Positions 10,901 to 23,104 of a stretch of 64,000 bases of DNA are shown here, piece after piece; position 1 is the stretch's first letter, and each line of letters opens with the position of its first letter. The stretch is taken from positions 28,508,954-28,572,953 of the forward strand of contig OW203764.1 in the NCBI GenBank assembly GCA_934045905.1, written 5' to 3'. A program made the position numbers and the translations under genes. The DNA comes from Leuctra nigra (Eukaryota > Arthropoda > Insecta > Plecoptera > Leuctridae). The notes below the pieces were generated by a model that made no database searches, had not been told where the DNA came from, and saw only the letters and a program-made list of their open reading frames with translations.

Positions 10901-13900
10901 GTCTGAATCATTTGGCGATAGTTTTATTCCGATCGGTGTAGTCGTTTTCGAGATATGACGTCCATTCCGGTTTCAAAATGGCGCCTTCCGGTTGGTTTTA
11001 TAAAAAGGCACCTCAGACGCCAAAAGTGCACATGTGGTAAAAATTTCAAGTCGATCGGTTAAGCCGTTTAGGCTGTGGCGGTGATAGCGGTGTTTCGTGA
11101 TATCATCATCAGATGGAGATAGGTTTATGAAGGGGTGTAATTTCACTGTTTTCACGGCCCTCTAGCCCACAAATGGCATTACCTATTGTTCCCAAATTTA
11201 GTATATGTTGTCAGGTGGGCCATAGCTCGAAATTAAGTTATTTCGCAACAATGTGAGATTTCCCAATTTTGAGATCCAGTAGGCCGAAAATGCCATGTTG
11301 TTGCTTACAGTAAAAGTGTTTGGTCTGCTCCTCCGTTTATTGGGCATTTACGGTATGTTGAGTGAGTGTGAGTGTATAGTACGACTTGGCTGGGTGGAGC
11401 GACCGCTCCACTAGATCAACATTTTTGAGTAATTTGACAGCCAACACGCAAAATGTCCGTAAAATGTCAATAACTTTTGGATTTAAACACAGATAAGTCT
11501 GAAAATTGTCAAAAATACAGATAATGTTGGTCTTAATGACCATGCAAAGTTTTAAGTTGATCGGTCATACGGTTCTAGTTTAAATTTTAAAAATCATATG
11601 AAAGATTTTTTTAAATTTTAACCAATGGGAGGATTTGGCTGAAACTTTGTATGATTGGGAACAATGTTGGTCGTAATGACTTGTCAAAATTTCAAATTGT
11701 TCGGAACAACCAATCAAAAGATATTTTTTTAAAAATTTGAACCAATCACATGAGCCCGTTCAAAAACGATCATAGGGACCGCATAGATTACGTTAGTATA
11801 TGTGCAAAATTTCAGATCGATTGGTTGTGCCGTTTGACCTGGGCTGTGAACACACAGAGAAAGTGCCATAAGAGTACCGTGGGGACGCTCGCTACGCTCG
11901 CTCAATAACTTTATTTATAGGCTACTAATAGACCAATCTACTTTTTATTATAGCTACAATCAATTTACTAAAGCTTTGCACGTTTATGCTGCCAAAAACC
12001 TGTTGTAAGCTGCCATAAACTGCCATCTTCTACATACCAGTAATGTGTGAAAGTTGTGGCAGGTTTTGACAGCACAAACGAACACTTGTTGTCCCTATAA
12101 AGGGCCGTCTAACTTCCAGCTAATGTGCGATAAGTTGAACAAGCACTCACGAGAGTGACATACAGCGCTAGCAGTCCAGTTCCGACGAGATTGTACATCA
12201 CTTGGTAAACTAGTAGCGGATTCACGACAGTGGTCAGGTCGGAGGTGAATCTAAAGAAGAGGGACAAAATATACAGTCGACAACATTCATCAATACAAAT
12301 ATTGAGTTTGTCATTGTAATCTGACATTCCGGCGATCAAAAAACGGGTTATTGATAACTGATGAACAAACTATACTAAAGTAATTACAGGTATCGACATG
12401 GTATCGATTTGAAGCTTGAATTCTCTAGAATGATTAAAAACATACACATATTAAAATTCTTCTAGGAATCGTTTTCCAGAATAGAATAAAACGAGTTGGT
12501 TGAACTTCCAAGAATCCGTTTTTCCCGTCTGAATGAAAGTCGATATTTCAATGTGAGATGTTTGCTATTGGAAATTACGGGTTACTACATACGTTTGTAT
12601 CGATATTTTACCTATTTTATAATTTAAATGAAAGAAAGTTTTTGCGAATTGCTGTAAAGGCTGCAATTAATCGACCCCGGGGTACCGATTCTACAACTCT
12701 TTTCGATTGCTAGAGAAATCGCAATGTGTATCAATCTTCTGACAAGATCTCGTTGCTAGCGGATTTGCTTATCGCTTTGCATTTATAGAATCAAGCCTCT
12801 GGTCAAGAGGTTAATTAATAAGTGTGTCTTATCTCTGAAATCTCGAAAAAGAAACCGGTCTTGACTGGCTCACATAAGAGTACGCCAGAAGGAAGAGCAA
12901 ACGACGCTCACCTCATGAGGGCCTGATGGTTGTTGACGCAATCCTGCAACAGGTCCTGCATCTCCTTGTCAATCTCGCTCCTCGACACCTTGTAGCTGGT
13001 CTTGACCATCGTCTTCTTCACCTCGGCGTTCTTCTTGTCGTCCTGCGCGCGACGCAGCGGCATCCTGATGAACTGCGTCACGTGTCGGTAATATTTCTTC
13101 ACGCGCATCTTGAAGCGGTCGCCATTGCCGACGCTCTGGTCCTTGAACTGCGTCTTGACGGTCATGGGTTCGATGATCGTCAGCGTCTCGTCCTCGAGGC
13201 TGACTTCGGCGACGGACGAGAGGCGAGGAGGGTCGTCGAACGACGGCGTTTCACCTCTCTCGATCATGGTGTTTTGATTTTCAACCGCTGATCGGCGATT
13301 TTTTATTGACTCAACAACTACATTCAAAGGTGTCGTTATATTAGAATTGTTAATTTTTCTTCGAAGAATATTTTCTATTTTTGAGGAAATTATCGGATAT
13401 TCGTTAGCTAATTCACCCGTTAACGTCGACAATATTTCTGATTGTTCAATCCTAATTGCAACTTCAGTTATCTGCTTGACCTCTTCAGTAACTCCAGTCT
13501 CATCAACGTCCTCAGTATTGTCTACCTTCTCAGTCTGATCAATCTTCACCACCGGCGCAAGTTTCATCGCGATTACCTTCTTGACGTTGCTTCGTGTGGA
13601 CTTCCACTTCGTCCTCAACATCTCCGTCCTGGTCTTGGCCTTGTACTTCTCCGCCAACCTGTTCACTGCCAGCGCGCGGATGTGCTCGAGGTTGTAGCAC
13701 AGACTGCGGATGCGGCGGATGGCGAGGATCAGGAGCACCATGAGGAAGATGTCGACGATGCCGATCAAGTTGAAGATCACGATGATGGAGACGGCGTAGT
13801 AGAAGAGAGTGAGTTCGTAGCCCGGCGACAAGCTTGTGTCGAACGGATACCAGCCCCTGAGGATAGGAGATAACCATGGTTATTTCAAGTTTAATTAATC

Positions 13901-16812
13901 TTCCAATACTTCATAATCTAACTGGTTATTAAATAATAAGCTGTAATGATCGAATTATTGTGGCATTTGATTATTTGAAACAAGAATTCGAAGAATAAAT
14001 TTGAATTTCAAATAAATCCTACTTCTGTCACCATTTGTAAAATTTGTACTTTTTCGTAAATGAAGTTGGATCTGAACAAAGAAACTATAAGAATTTTGGA
14101 CTCGTTCATAAAATATATTTTACAGTTTAAGTTTATGTTTAATTACGGTTTAATGACGCACATTCTGCAATTTAGTAGCTTTTACGTAGCATTGTTTTTC
14201 AAGTGTATTTATTTGCATAGTAATTATTACAAAATGGTGGTTGAGTAGGAAATTGTATAGATCTTACTTAATCATCAAATATCCTCATAGCTTATATGCA
14301 AATTCCTTAAGTAGGTATATTAGATATATGATAAGACATGTCAGATGGACATGTATTATTGGACACGTGTAAGCATTATTATACCAGCAGACTTAAAAAT
14401 AATAAAGAACCCGCTATCTATCAATATTATGAATGCTCTTTAATATTCTAGTGGCATTTCTGAAAATAAATTTGAAAAATAACGTACCTACGTCAAATCA
14501 TGTTGCACGGATATTTTCCTACAGAAAATTGTATCGACTGTTATAATAATGAAGATCGACTGTTATAATGAAGATACCATGAAAAATCATGGTAATATCA
14601 AGTGAAGAAATTATACAGCCATCTTTAATTTAATGCACCAGCCAGTGATGATTTCTGGTAAAAAAGCTTTCGTAGATATACGTATATTCATCTACGGAAT
14701 TTGAGTTATGGACTCCGCAAAAATAAAAATGTTGTCAATAGCGTTAACTTTTAAGTGTCGAACGAAAGAAAGAGCACGTTTCAGAGATTTTACAGTAAGC
14801 GACCAAACAAGATTCGTAGAAATACAAAGAAAGCATTTTAAGACGCATTTTAAACATTTGTCGTTAATTTTGTAGAATAAAATGAATCGATATTGGTATT
14901 CATGTTGTTTTCTTTGTAATTTTTCAACCAAGATACTTTCAAGTTAATAAATGAAGGGAATATGGTAATAACGATACAACTCCATTTATGTAGAAAATGA
15001 GCTAGAATGCATATGGTGGTGGCTTGAATGATCTCGTGTAATATTATCTAGGTTTTCAGGAAGTATTAAAATATTGATAAATATTGATTAATATTTTATC
15101 CTTAAAATAAATATTTAAACATGAGCTGTCAATCCATCAGCAAAACTAACACTTTTCGAACGCATTTTTCTTCTTGTTTTGCATTGTTATTCCCCTGCTT
15201 GATAAAATTAGGAGCTTCGACACAAAACATGATTTAAAAATGTATTCCATAAATGAAAAAATAGAAGAAGGAAGACGGAACTGACATATACATAGAATAG
15301 ACAATTCTCGCAAACCGCAAACGATCTTAACCTACCAACCTACGGGCAGAAGAGACATTGGTATATGCCTAAACTAAGATGGCTGAAGAATTGAGGACGG
15401 AACAGTCAAGCTTTGCCTAATCCTTGGAGTGATGATGATGATGATTGTTATTACCGTGTACACAAATCGAATTACCTGAAATAATGCGCCCTTCTCGGCA
15501 CTACATGGATGAGTGTAGCGATCACAGAAAGCACCGTCAACGCTGTGGCGACGATCGGAAAAGTACAAGTCAACTTCTGACAAAACAGTTTACTCTTATT
15601 GAGATACACCTTCTGACTCGCATTGATGAGATTCTCGTGCTTGTAGAGCTTCTCCAGATCGTAGACCAGCTTGTGGATCTTGTGCTGCTGCAGAAGGAAC
15701 GTGCCTACTTGCACGAGCACGACCATGTAGACGAGGATGAGGATCGCGTTCTCCACGCAGCGCAGCACGTTCTTGTAGTGGATGAAGATGTCCATGAGAT
15801 GCGTCACGAAGATGTTGTACAGAGAGTTGAGGATCAACACGCGAGGGAAGATGTAGTGCCACAGACTCAGCCACTTGCGAGAGCTGCTGGATGTCGGCCA
15901 AAGACCTGGGGAGGTGGACAGGACATGATTCATTTGTATAGAATGTTTGACTAATTATTGATGTCAATCTGATATAATTCTGAGTGAAAACAATCAAGAA
16001 ATACGGTAATTACATTATTCGCATTAAATGAATGACGTAAAGAGCACACATAACGGCTAATTTTCTAATACAATTGTTACTAAAAATGGTGGCAGATGTG
16101 GGATTTAGTTAGTGCTTCCAATTACTCTACTTATCTTTTGTAAAACTTCCTAAATCTATAAAATGATTTTGTGATTTATTTAATTAAAAGAAACATAAAA
16201 CCATACTAATACAATTATTCCGAACTAACCTCCCCACGCTATTCATTATTTTGTTCTCATTGGTTATTACAATTAAATAATTTGCGATATTTGTATATGT
16301 GATTTGTTTTTAATATATCTTAATAATTGACATGCCGTTGTAATTGTAAATAACATAATTCTGTTTCGACATCATATGCCTACTTGAAAATATCTTATAG
16401 AATAATGTAGGCATTCTCTGGTAAACGTAAGCCCATAAAATCGAACTGTAATCTACACACTTACTTACTAAGAAAGAGCTATCGATTTGTGTTCTACGAA
16501 TAAGTCGTGCAGCCAAAAGAAAATTTGATTCAAACTTGAAACATTGTCGACCACATAAATTGCGAGATTAATTATCATTAAGATAATAAATATACAGATA
16601 GAATAAACATAAAATTAATCTCATTAAACAATGTGCCACTTAATAATTTCATAACACCAAAGAATTGATTTATAATACGAAGTAATACCTTGATAAGACA
16701 TAAACATCATGTTATAATGCATGAATTTGATCTCCTTGTGTGGATTGTTAAATGACATTGTCTTAATTTTCTTCCGCATTTTGGCGAGTGCCATCAAAGT
16801 TAAGAAACCCAT
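7813..16812 (-). CDS. Insect odorant receptor (7tm_6 family), seven exons, 654 aa
   Basis: Joining complement exons 16812-16689, 15905-15476, 13856-12912, 12250-12151, 9429-9325, 8441-8286 and 7917-7813 gives 1965 nt in one frame with GT-AG introns throughout. Phases match at every junction (1, 2, 2, 0, 0, 0). Such receptors are seven-pass, inverted-topology ligand-gated channels of olfactory neurons that work with Orco. Family marks: GLWP at 42-45, TM1 about 58-82, TM2 95-115, TM3 153-177, WYPFD then SPGYE before TM4 (205-231), NHQALMRF before TM5 (511-533), TM6 543-566, then ALYNCDWFD, PLSLEVF and AYSFFALL at the C-terminus. It is not Orco, whose C-terminus differs. Typical receptors have about 400 residues; the excess lies in the TM4-TM5 cytoplasmic loop (about 232-500). 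An in-frame TAA ten codons before the ATG supports the start. Confidence 0.87.
8108..8172 (-). repeat. tRNA-derived SINE fragment in receptor intron 6
   Basis: On the minus strand it reads CGCCCGGCAAGTGAGAGG then TCTCGGGTTCGAGTCTTGG. The second part is a good Pol III B box (GGTTCGAGTC). A related head with the A box is at about 22850-22960. Confidence 0.5.
8286..8441 (-). CDS. Odorant receptor exon 6
   Basis: Encodes 52 residues (569-620): SSKVRDALYNCDWFD, KRSMRIIMSRANQP and PLSLEVFGN. These are the classic conserved blocks between TM6 and TM7. Acceptor GTTTCAG|AGC, donor AAT|GTGAGT. Confidence 0.87.
8458..8775. repeat. Minisatellite of about 30 bp in receptor intron 5
   Basis: About ten imperfect tandem units built on ACAGCTGTAAAACACG with CTGACACACAA linkers. 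The array starts only about 17 bp upstream of the exon 6 acceptor, so it includes the likely branch-point zone of that intron. The core CAGCTG is an E-box-type palindrome repeated in nearly every unit. Confidence 0.8.
9325..9429 (-). CDS. Odorant receptor exon 5 (TM6)
   Basis: Encodes 35 residues (534-568) ending FCWLANRISDE, a typical end of TM6. The acceptor is CTCTCAG|TCT, with a good pyrimidine tract. A nearer AG (ATCAG|CAC) would break the frame and was not chosen. Donor GAA|GTGAGT. Confidence 0.85.
9693..11905 (-). mobile_element. Helitron-like family Y, copy Y3, interrupted by family X
   Basis: It lies wholly in receptor intron 4. Minus-strand 5' end TTGAGCGAGCGTAGCGAGCG at 11905; 3' end hairpin (CGCTCA...TGAGCG) plus TTTTCCTAG at 9693-9696, followed by T. 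The base before the 5' end is A, so it sits between A and T with no target duplication. Removing the X insertion (10101-11414) leaves about 900 bp. No transposase or helicase ORF. Confidence 0.7.
10101..11414 (+). mobile_element. Family X element (candidate Helitron-like), copy X1
   Basis: Copy Y1 has this site unoccupied, which fixes the borders to within about four bases. The element opens with TCCGTGTAAAAATACCAGCC and ends with a hairpin (GGAGCGACCGCTCC) followed by ACTAG. The first 375 bp or so form a long palindrome: arms of about 145 bp starting at 10101 and ending near 10475. Downstream are repeated blocks around CCGGTTT next to GATATGACGTC. The TC start, 3' hairpin and CTAG suggest a Helitron, but a GATC duplication (4 bp) cannot be excluded. 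A longer relative is at 53034-54633. Confidence 0.55.
12151..12250 (-). CDS. Odorant receptor exon 4 (TM5)
   Basis: Encodes residues 501-533, FTSDLTTVVNPLLVYQ then a hydrophobic span. Acceptor CTTTAG|ATT, donor CTC|GTGAGT. Phases fit both neighbours. Confidence 0.85.
12912..13856 (-). CDS. Odorant receptor exon 3 (TM4 and oversized cytoplasmic loop)
   Basis: Encodes residues 186-499. Acceptor CTCAG|GGG, donor ATGAG|GTGAGC. It opens with GWYPFDTSLSPGYE and TM4, then about 270 residues of loop. The outer parts of the loop (RRIRSLCYNLEHIRALAV, and SEIDKEMQDLLQDCVNNHQ at the end) are family-like. The middle, about residues 265-470, is charged and low-complexity, rich in E, D, V, T and K, with a run of alternating VDQTEKVDNTEDVDETG type. 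No stop or splice signature was seen that would remove it as an intron. Confidence 0.85.
13857..15475 (-). other. Receptor intron 2
   Basis: AT-rich intron of about 1.6 kb between exons 2 and 3. No recognisable insertion was seen; there is a small local duplication near 14521-14570. Confidence 0.7.
15476..15905 (-). CDS. Odorant receptor exon 2 (TM1-TM3)
   Basis: Encodes residues 43-184. Acceptor CCCCAG|GTC, donor TTCAG|GTAATT. Three hydrophobic spans are visible (HYIFPRVLILNSLYNIF, ILILVYMVVLVQVGTFLL, FPIVATALTVLSVIATLI). The GC-rich body stands out against AT-rich introns. Confidence 0.85.
16689..16812 (-). CDS. Odorant receptor exon 1
   Basis: Encodes residues 1-41 plus the first base of Gly42. 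ATG at 16812-16810; donor CAAG|GTATTACT. Splicing to exon 2 creates GLWP, the usual mark at the start of TM1 in this family, which is strong support for this short exon. Further in-frame ATGs at residues 7, 12 and 19 leave the exact start slightly open. Confidence 0.8.
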
Positions 16813-19800
16813 GTCACTATACGGATTAACTGCGATTTCTTATAAAACTTAACACTACTCGAGGAGGCTCTCTACGTTGGACGTCAGTGCTGTACTAAAC
16901 TATTGGTCGGCTGTCAACGCGTGATTTCGAACTTGGAAAAGGGATGAATAATAGAAGATGTGTTCAACAAGACGCATGCAATGGCGTTGGTTGAAAACCA
17001 CCAATCAGCAGTTCACAGGAGACCTTGTATCAGCTGTGTTCGATATTTAAAATATTAACTGCGACATTATTTGACTTCATGATGAAAATATTTTTATGTC
17101 TACTTACACGTTTCTTCAGATACGTCATAAATGTTGTGGTGATTTTTGATAGTGCTTAAATATATAAATTTAGAGTAATTAACAATTATATAAAAATATT
17201 CGGATTTCTTTACTATTTCGAATTTTTACATTATTTTAAATACCACATTCCTTGAACAACATTGAAAGTTGGCAAATATGAAAAATGAAAATGAAACATC
17301 GTCATAAAATTACTGCATTAGAACAGTTTTGATTGAACTGAAAATCAATAATTTGAATTATGGATTTACTTCAATAATAAACAATTCATAAGTTCTCTAG
17401 AATTTGAGCTAAAGTTAAAAATTCATAGACAGACGTCAGCTTGCGACAAACAGCATTGAAGCACATGTGAACTTATCGACCTATGCCATATTTTATGTTG
17501 ACCTAATAGATTCAGCGACCGAAGCGAGAGTTTTCATTCGATATTTTTGGCACTACGTACTATTCATTTCCATCTGATTTTGAAAATAATCATTGGCTTG
17601 ATTTGAAAATAATTATGAATATTTAACATAACAATCGACTTTTACTGATTGATATCTGTCAATTTTTCCTAATTCCAATAAATGTATAGTGTTATATTTG
17701 AGGCAATCCCTAAAATCATCCTACAATCATAATATCTTATCATGTTAAAGCGGATTTTATGTCTTAGGTCATTCTTAAAATTTGCGGTTCAAGTGCTGGA
17801 CTTATCTTCTGATTTGTTGGTGCAATAAATCACTTTACGTATCACATGATGTGAACGTAATTTATCGTCCAAATGAAATGGAATGTTGACGAATTTCAAA
17901 AATCAATTACAAAATAACGGAGTGCATTTACCGCAAGCTATTGATTTTCATATCGCCATGCAGCCCACCTTCATGTTGAATTACAGCAATAATATTCCAG
18001 ACCCGTTAAATTCAAGTTGAAGTAAAACATAAATCTACTTCTCTTCATTCCAGCAGTCAGGAAACATCTCCCCGCCTTTTCACCCGCCTGTCCTGGGAAA
18101 TCATCCATACCTCTCCATTTCCTGGTGCAAACATCGTCGAACAATTAGATCCAGCGTCGCGACGGCGACGTCCCTCACAATACGACGTCGTGGCTATTGT
18201 TTGAACGACGATAAGGTTGGATTCAATGCCGCTGCAACGTATTGTCGACTGAAAGACAATGATGCACGGTGGACAAGAGTCTTGTAGAGAGCAGACTGGC
18301 GCAGGCAGATCAGTTTCAAGAGCCAAGAATAAGATCGAGATGCTGGACTCCATTGTTCTTGACCAATGTCCGATCCCGAAGTGTCCACATAAGAGAGACC
18401 TATAAGGGATTGGAGCTTAGATTCTATGCCAGAGCAACCCATTATTATTTTCTTAAAGAACAATCTTTCATCAATGCAATTACGATTTAGATGTCCAGAA
18501 CGATCTACTTCGTTATTTTTTTCGTATACTATGAGATTCGGAAGTTAACAAAATTCAATCAACAATAACGTCAGGTACGCTCAAACGGTGACCGTGTATT
18601 TTATTATGTGTACAAATCTCTCTTTAGCCTATACTTCTAAACTATTTGTATACACTATGCGGGAAGTATTTTTTTATTTTTAAAATAATGTGTTGACTTG
18701 GCCCATATTCTAAGTAATGAGATTATGTGAATGGCATTTGATTTGGTATATTTTAGTTTAAGTTTTTAAACACAACATATGCGTCAAACTAAAAGTGCTC
18801 TTCCAAAACTTCGAATAACTTCTTGCCTTCACATGCAAGGCATTCCCCACTCCACTAAAAGGACCAAGTTCATTTATCTCTACTATCACGAAGCAATTAC
18901 ACCGTCTGATTCCTTCCATTTTTCCTTCTGTCTTGAACAGTTCAGATAGCTTCTCATCGATACTGACAAATTCTTTGATTTTTGGGGGGAAAAGTAAAAA
19001 ATTCCATAACACGTATCAACAGACCAGCAATACAATTACGCTCCTAGGAGTACCAGTAAGGACTGGTGTTCAACAAACATGTATTGGACAGCTGTCATTT
19101 TGTCTTCAATTGAAAATTAATCTTTCACTCTGTCTGTCTACACATAATTCTGTTAAAAAGTACAAAAAGCAATAATTTATAGAGAGATTTTGTGTTACCA
19201 GACAGAAATAATCTATGAATACGTCACGCATTTGTGTCTGGCAACAAAGTATTAGTGCTAAATGATAGCACTTATATCAAGAGCGCTTTCTCTTGCTCGC
19301 ATTTCACTCAGTAACGCCGCCGAACACAGAAAAGTGATTCGAAAACATAAGTGGATAACAATTCCTCCCTCCCCTCCCCTCCACCCTGTAACATCCCTCG
19401 GGAGTTTGCATGCGAGCTGCGATTTTCACAAGGGGTTGAGAGGGGAAGAGGGAGGAATTCACCATTGAGTAGAAAACGGATAAAATCAGGCCATGCAAAT
19501 ATTAAACATTCATTAAATATGAATGTAATGGATGTATGGATTAATATTTTTACCGTAAAGTTCACGAGTAAAAAAACTATGTTCTATAGTTGAATCCTCG
19601 ATTTCGAACTCGAGTTATCTGCCCAGGGGCAATTCGAAAGAGTAAAAATAATCACCAAATAACAAATCTAGTGCTGAAAATCAACAAAGAGGAAAAGTTG
19701 TAGTGCGGAGTACGTATACATTAGTACATCGGAAAGTATTTAGCCGTTTGTTTCTAAATCCGAGGAATTGTAAAACAAACTTATATTATCAATATCCGGA

Positions 19801-20640
19801 ACAGTAGAGCTTAAAAATATCAATTTGTATAATCCTTATTTGTTTGGTTGTCAGATCAAAAGTATAAACGAATTAAAAGAGAAAAGAACTATTACAAGAT
19901 TTGCCAACTATTTCAGCAAGACGTCTTTCACTGCATCATACCATTGCATTTAGCTTCTAAAATGAAGTATTCATAACAATTATCTTCTAAAAAGCCTCCA
20001 GTTTATATTTTTGTCATAGCTACAGCTTTCTTTACCATCCCCATCAAATTCAACTCCCACCCTTTCCAACCCCTCTTCATTTCTCTCCGTCTCTTTCTCT
20101 CATAGCTTGGGAAATTATTCACGGTGTGTATTTACTGTTGCATATGATTCAATGTTGCCGACGGATCGCGGCTAGTCATGTCGACGGCGACGTCGACGTC
20201 GTCAGGGTAGCCAATTATCGCCGCGCCGACGCTGCTCGAGCTTATGTTGGTAGCATTGTGCCGTCAATCACACCGTCGACACTCGATATGTTATTCGGCA
20301 GATAGGCGAACTCCGCGGGCGGAATCTATGAACGTGGATGTACCCTTGGCCCCATGCTGTTTGACATGCATGCCAACAACACCTATTGTATGTGATTCTT
20401 TATTATTCATGAAATGTTACCTCATGGCTCAGTTATAGCTAAAGTTCATATTTACTTTCATTGTTTCGATTTTGTCGATGCCATTTTTATATTTCTATGT
20501 TTTGGGAGGTTGAATAATATGTCGATTGATCCTTGAATTCAAAAAAAGACAAACTATTGCCCAATCACCTCTCTAATCCATATAATTTCCAGAGATCAGA
20601 TTTCATAGCTGTTTACTGTAATAACCGGCTCAAATGAAAG
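16813..20640. other. Intergenic region upstream of the receptor
   Basis: AT-rich, with no exon I can support. The minus-strand 5' flank of the receptor has a TTTTATAAG word about 30 bp before the ATG, too close to call a TATA box. A GC-richer patch at about 18060-18470 has open frames without a recognisable domain. A polypyrimidine/polypurine inverted repeat lies at 19360-19458. Confidence 0.35.
19360..19458. repeat. Polypyrimidine/polypurine inverted repeat
   Basis: AATTCCTCCCTCCCCTCCCC on the left pairs imperfectly with GGGGAAGAGGGAGGAATT on the right, with a loop of about 50 bp. It could be a small foldback element or a structure-forming tract. Confidence 0.45.
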
Positions 20641-20875
20641 GTACAGGGGAAGACGCTATAAGTCACATTTTTATTTTACTGAGATAAACAAACAAAGTTT
20701 AATGTTGAAACTTGAATATATCTACCATCATATCGATATTTCAATTGTTTCTTTCAAGATTTTGGGCAATATTTCCTAAAAACCGATGGAATGTTCTGAA
20801 AGCTCATAAAATACTACAAGATGACACTTAAACACATTTTTTCAAAAATGGACTTACAGCGTTCTTCCCCTGTAC
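20641..20875. mobile_element. 235-bp MITE-like element
   Basis: Terminal inverted repeats of about 24 bp: GTACAGGGGAAGACGCTATA at 20641 and the complement of GCGTTCTTCCCCTGTAC ending at 20875, differing by one indel and a few substitutions. No ORF. Confidence 0.6.
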
Positions 20876-23097
20876 TATTTAAACGGATAACCAAAAATAA
20901 ATCATAATAGCGACTTAAAATTTCAAGTAGGTAATAACTTAATTTCACACACCGACCCAAAAATTGCGTGTTCGCTCAAAACATAAAACATGTGTGTCTG
21001 TGCGTGTACATCAAGCTTTAAAATTCAATATTACAATGAACTATCGTAAGTTTAAAATCAGTAGCTTTTTAAAGCTTTCGTGAGATTATTTTGTGTGTTG
21101 ACACTGCCTGTTAAACGGGATGGTTCGGTGTCAATTTGAAATCTGCACATCAACCTTTCTACTCATTGACTTGACTGTTAGCAGAGGATTTTGCCATCAC
21201 TCAACTTCTATTGAGCACATTAAAATAGTCTAACGACTTCAATAAAGTTCTCTCAAGTTGTATTCTACTCGTCATTCAAATGTTAATAACAAAAGTTTCG
21301 AGTTGATAACTTCGTCCTCTTCAAACGTAATATAATTTACATTCGTGAATTTTCCTCATCTTGGTGATTGTTCTATAATTGTCAACCGGTTGTGAAATCT
21401 TGATCATTTCGTCAAGCTGTTGTGACGCCACAAGAGACGCCGTAGCTCTTCACCGTCGCGGCGCTTCTTCAGATCGACGTCTGACGAGTATTAAGTGTTT
21501 GTCAGAATAATTACTTTTGAGCGAAGATGTGATTTTAGGAGGAAATATATTGTGATGGAATTGTTTGAACGTTTGCTGGGAACCATGGAAAAATCTCTGT
21601 GTCAATTTTAAATACCTATGAGATTCCGATTTGATTATGCATTACACACATTACACATTTCATAACATTACATAACATTGGTAATGTGTATCCACATCTT
21701 ATTTTTCTTGTTTTTAAAATACATACCTATGTTTAATTGATCGCTGTCCAGCCATATTACACATAATACAAATTAGCTTCACGATGTCTTTGCAGTTCAA
21801 GTGAACACTGGATTTATGTATTCATCTTTGTATTCTTCGTGCGTATTCGGCCTTTGTAAATAATATGTTGTTTCCGTATGTTCATTATATTTTTGTCGAA
21901 AACTTTTAAATTTATATGATACAATCATACAAATGATTGTCTGAATGCAAAATTACAACTATAACGCGCAATGGATTTCAATTTTCAATCAATCAGAATA
22001 TTTTGCTCAAAGACTCCACTAGTCTCCGCTGGTGGCAGACATTTGTGGTTCAAAATTTCAGATAAATTATTTAGGCCCGGTTGTACAATGTCTCGATGAG
22101 TAAGATAAAGTTCACTTTGGCCTAAAATGAGCTTGAGCGGTTTAGATGACTTTGTTAAACAAACAGATCAAATGTCGCAAGGTTACGCACTATAACACCC
22201 ACTATGTTCGTTTTATTGTGCGTATTTATAAATCAAATAAGCCTCAACTCAATCGCCATTTGTATTTGATTGTCATTATTTATTACCGTGAATTAAAAAC
22301 AGATGTATAATAGTTTCATATTTTCTGGTTCGTCGCTGACAAACCGACTTGCTCTGCAACTTGCAGGTAATTAGCACAAAGAGAGGGAGGGTTCTGTTTC
22401 TTCGAGTATAATTCTCTCTTGTCACTGGTAGAAAACTGGCTTCCGGGAGATAATTAAGAGATCGGGCGTCGAAATTACTTCGCGTCTTGTTAGACAAAGA
22501 AATTACGAAGAGGAAGGATATTATAATTGGAACTCGCGATTCGCTAATTTCAGAACCGAGATTCTTAAAAGCTTATTAATTTTACGAGCTCGACTAAAAA
22601 GTAGCTCATAGTCGGAAATAATTATTATTATTGCGTAACATCTTTTGTTCACGGGTTTTAATTAACGTTTCTTCTTTGAGACGTTTCATTTCTTTGCCTT
22701 CAATAATCTCAGACAAATAATTCTAGGTATAATTTGAAAACAAAACGTGACAAACCCATGTGACTATACAGACAAAGGGGTGGGTTAGGGAGGGAGTGTT
22801 CTAGTGTCCCTCTTCTCCTTACCATTGCGAAGAGTAATGTCCGTCCGCCCGGTCGGGTATCTCGGTTGGTAGAGCTCTCGCCCGGCATATTAGAGGCTCC
22901 GGATTTGACATAATCCATGTCATGTAATACCAGACAATAGTTCAGTCTCCACTGGCAATTTTCCATAAAATCCATTTCTTAAATAAACAACAGAACGCGT
23001 TTTATGAGTATGTTGTACTTCCCCATGCACTATTTTTGCCTTGACTGCAAAATGTATCGATTTGATAACTAATGATGTCGATTTCTCTCATCCACAG
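20876..23097. other. Intergenic or 5' intron region before the proline-rich gene
   Basis: A CG-rich patch at about 21420-21490 may be a promoter or 5' exon region of the downstream gene; this is inference only. At 22850-22960 there is a tRNA-like Pol III head. The last bases (TTTCTCTCATCCACAG, 23082-23097) are a good splice acceptor. Confidence 0.35.
22850..22960 (+). repeat. tRNA-derived SINE head remnant
   Basis: TCTCGGTTGGTAGAGCTC is a good Pol III A-box context, followed by CTCGCCCGGC as in the fragment at 8108-8172. The B box region (CTCCGGATTTGACATAATCC) is decayed. No RNA gene is implied. Confidence 0.45.
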
Positions 23098-23104
23098 GTC
23101 CGCG

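Noticed and set aside
13442..13877. Plus- and minus-strand frames over receptor exon 3
   Set aside because: Antisense or off-frame shadows of the coding exon; only the frame that joins the other exons has family motifs.
16835..16850. TATA-like TTTTATAAG upstream of the receptor ATG
   Set aside because: Only about 30 bp from the ATG, leaving almost no 5' UTR; such words are common in this AT-rich DNA.
18057..18463. GC-richer minus-strand frames of 89-98 codons
   Set aside because: No recognisable domain, overlapping frames on both strands, and no convincing splice pairing with neighbours.
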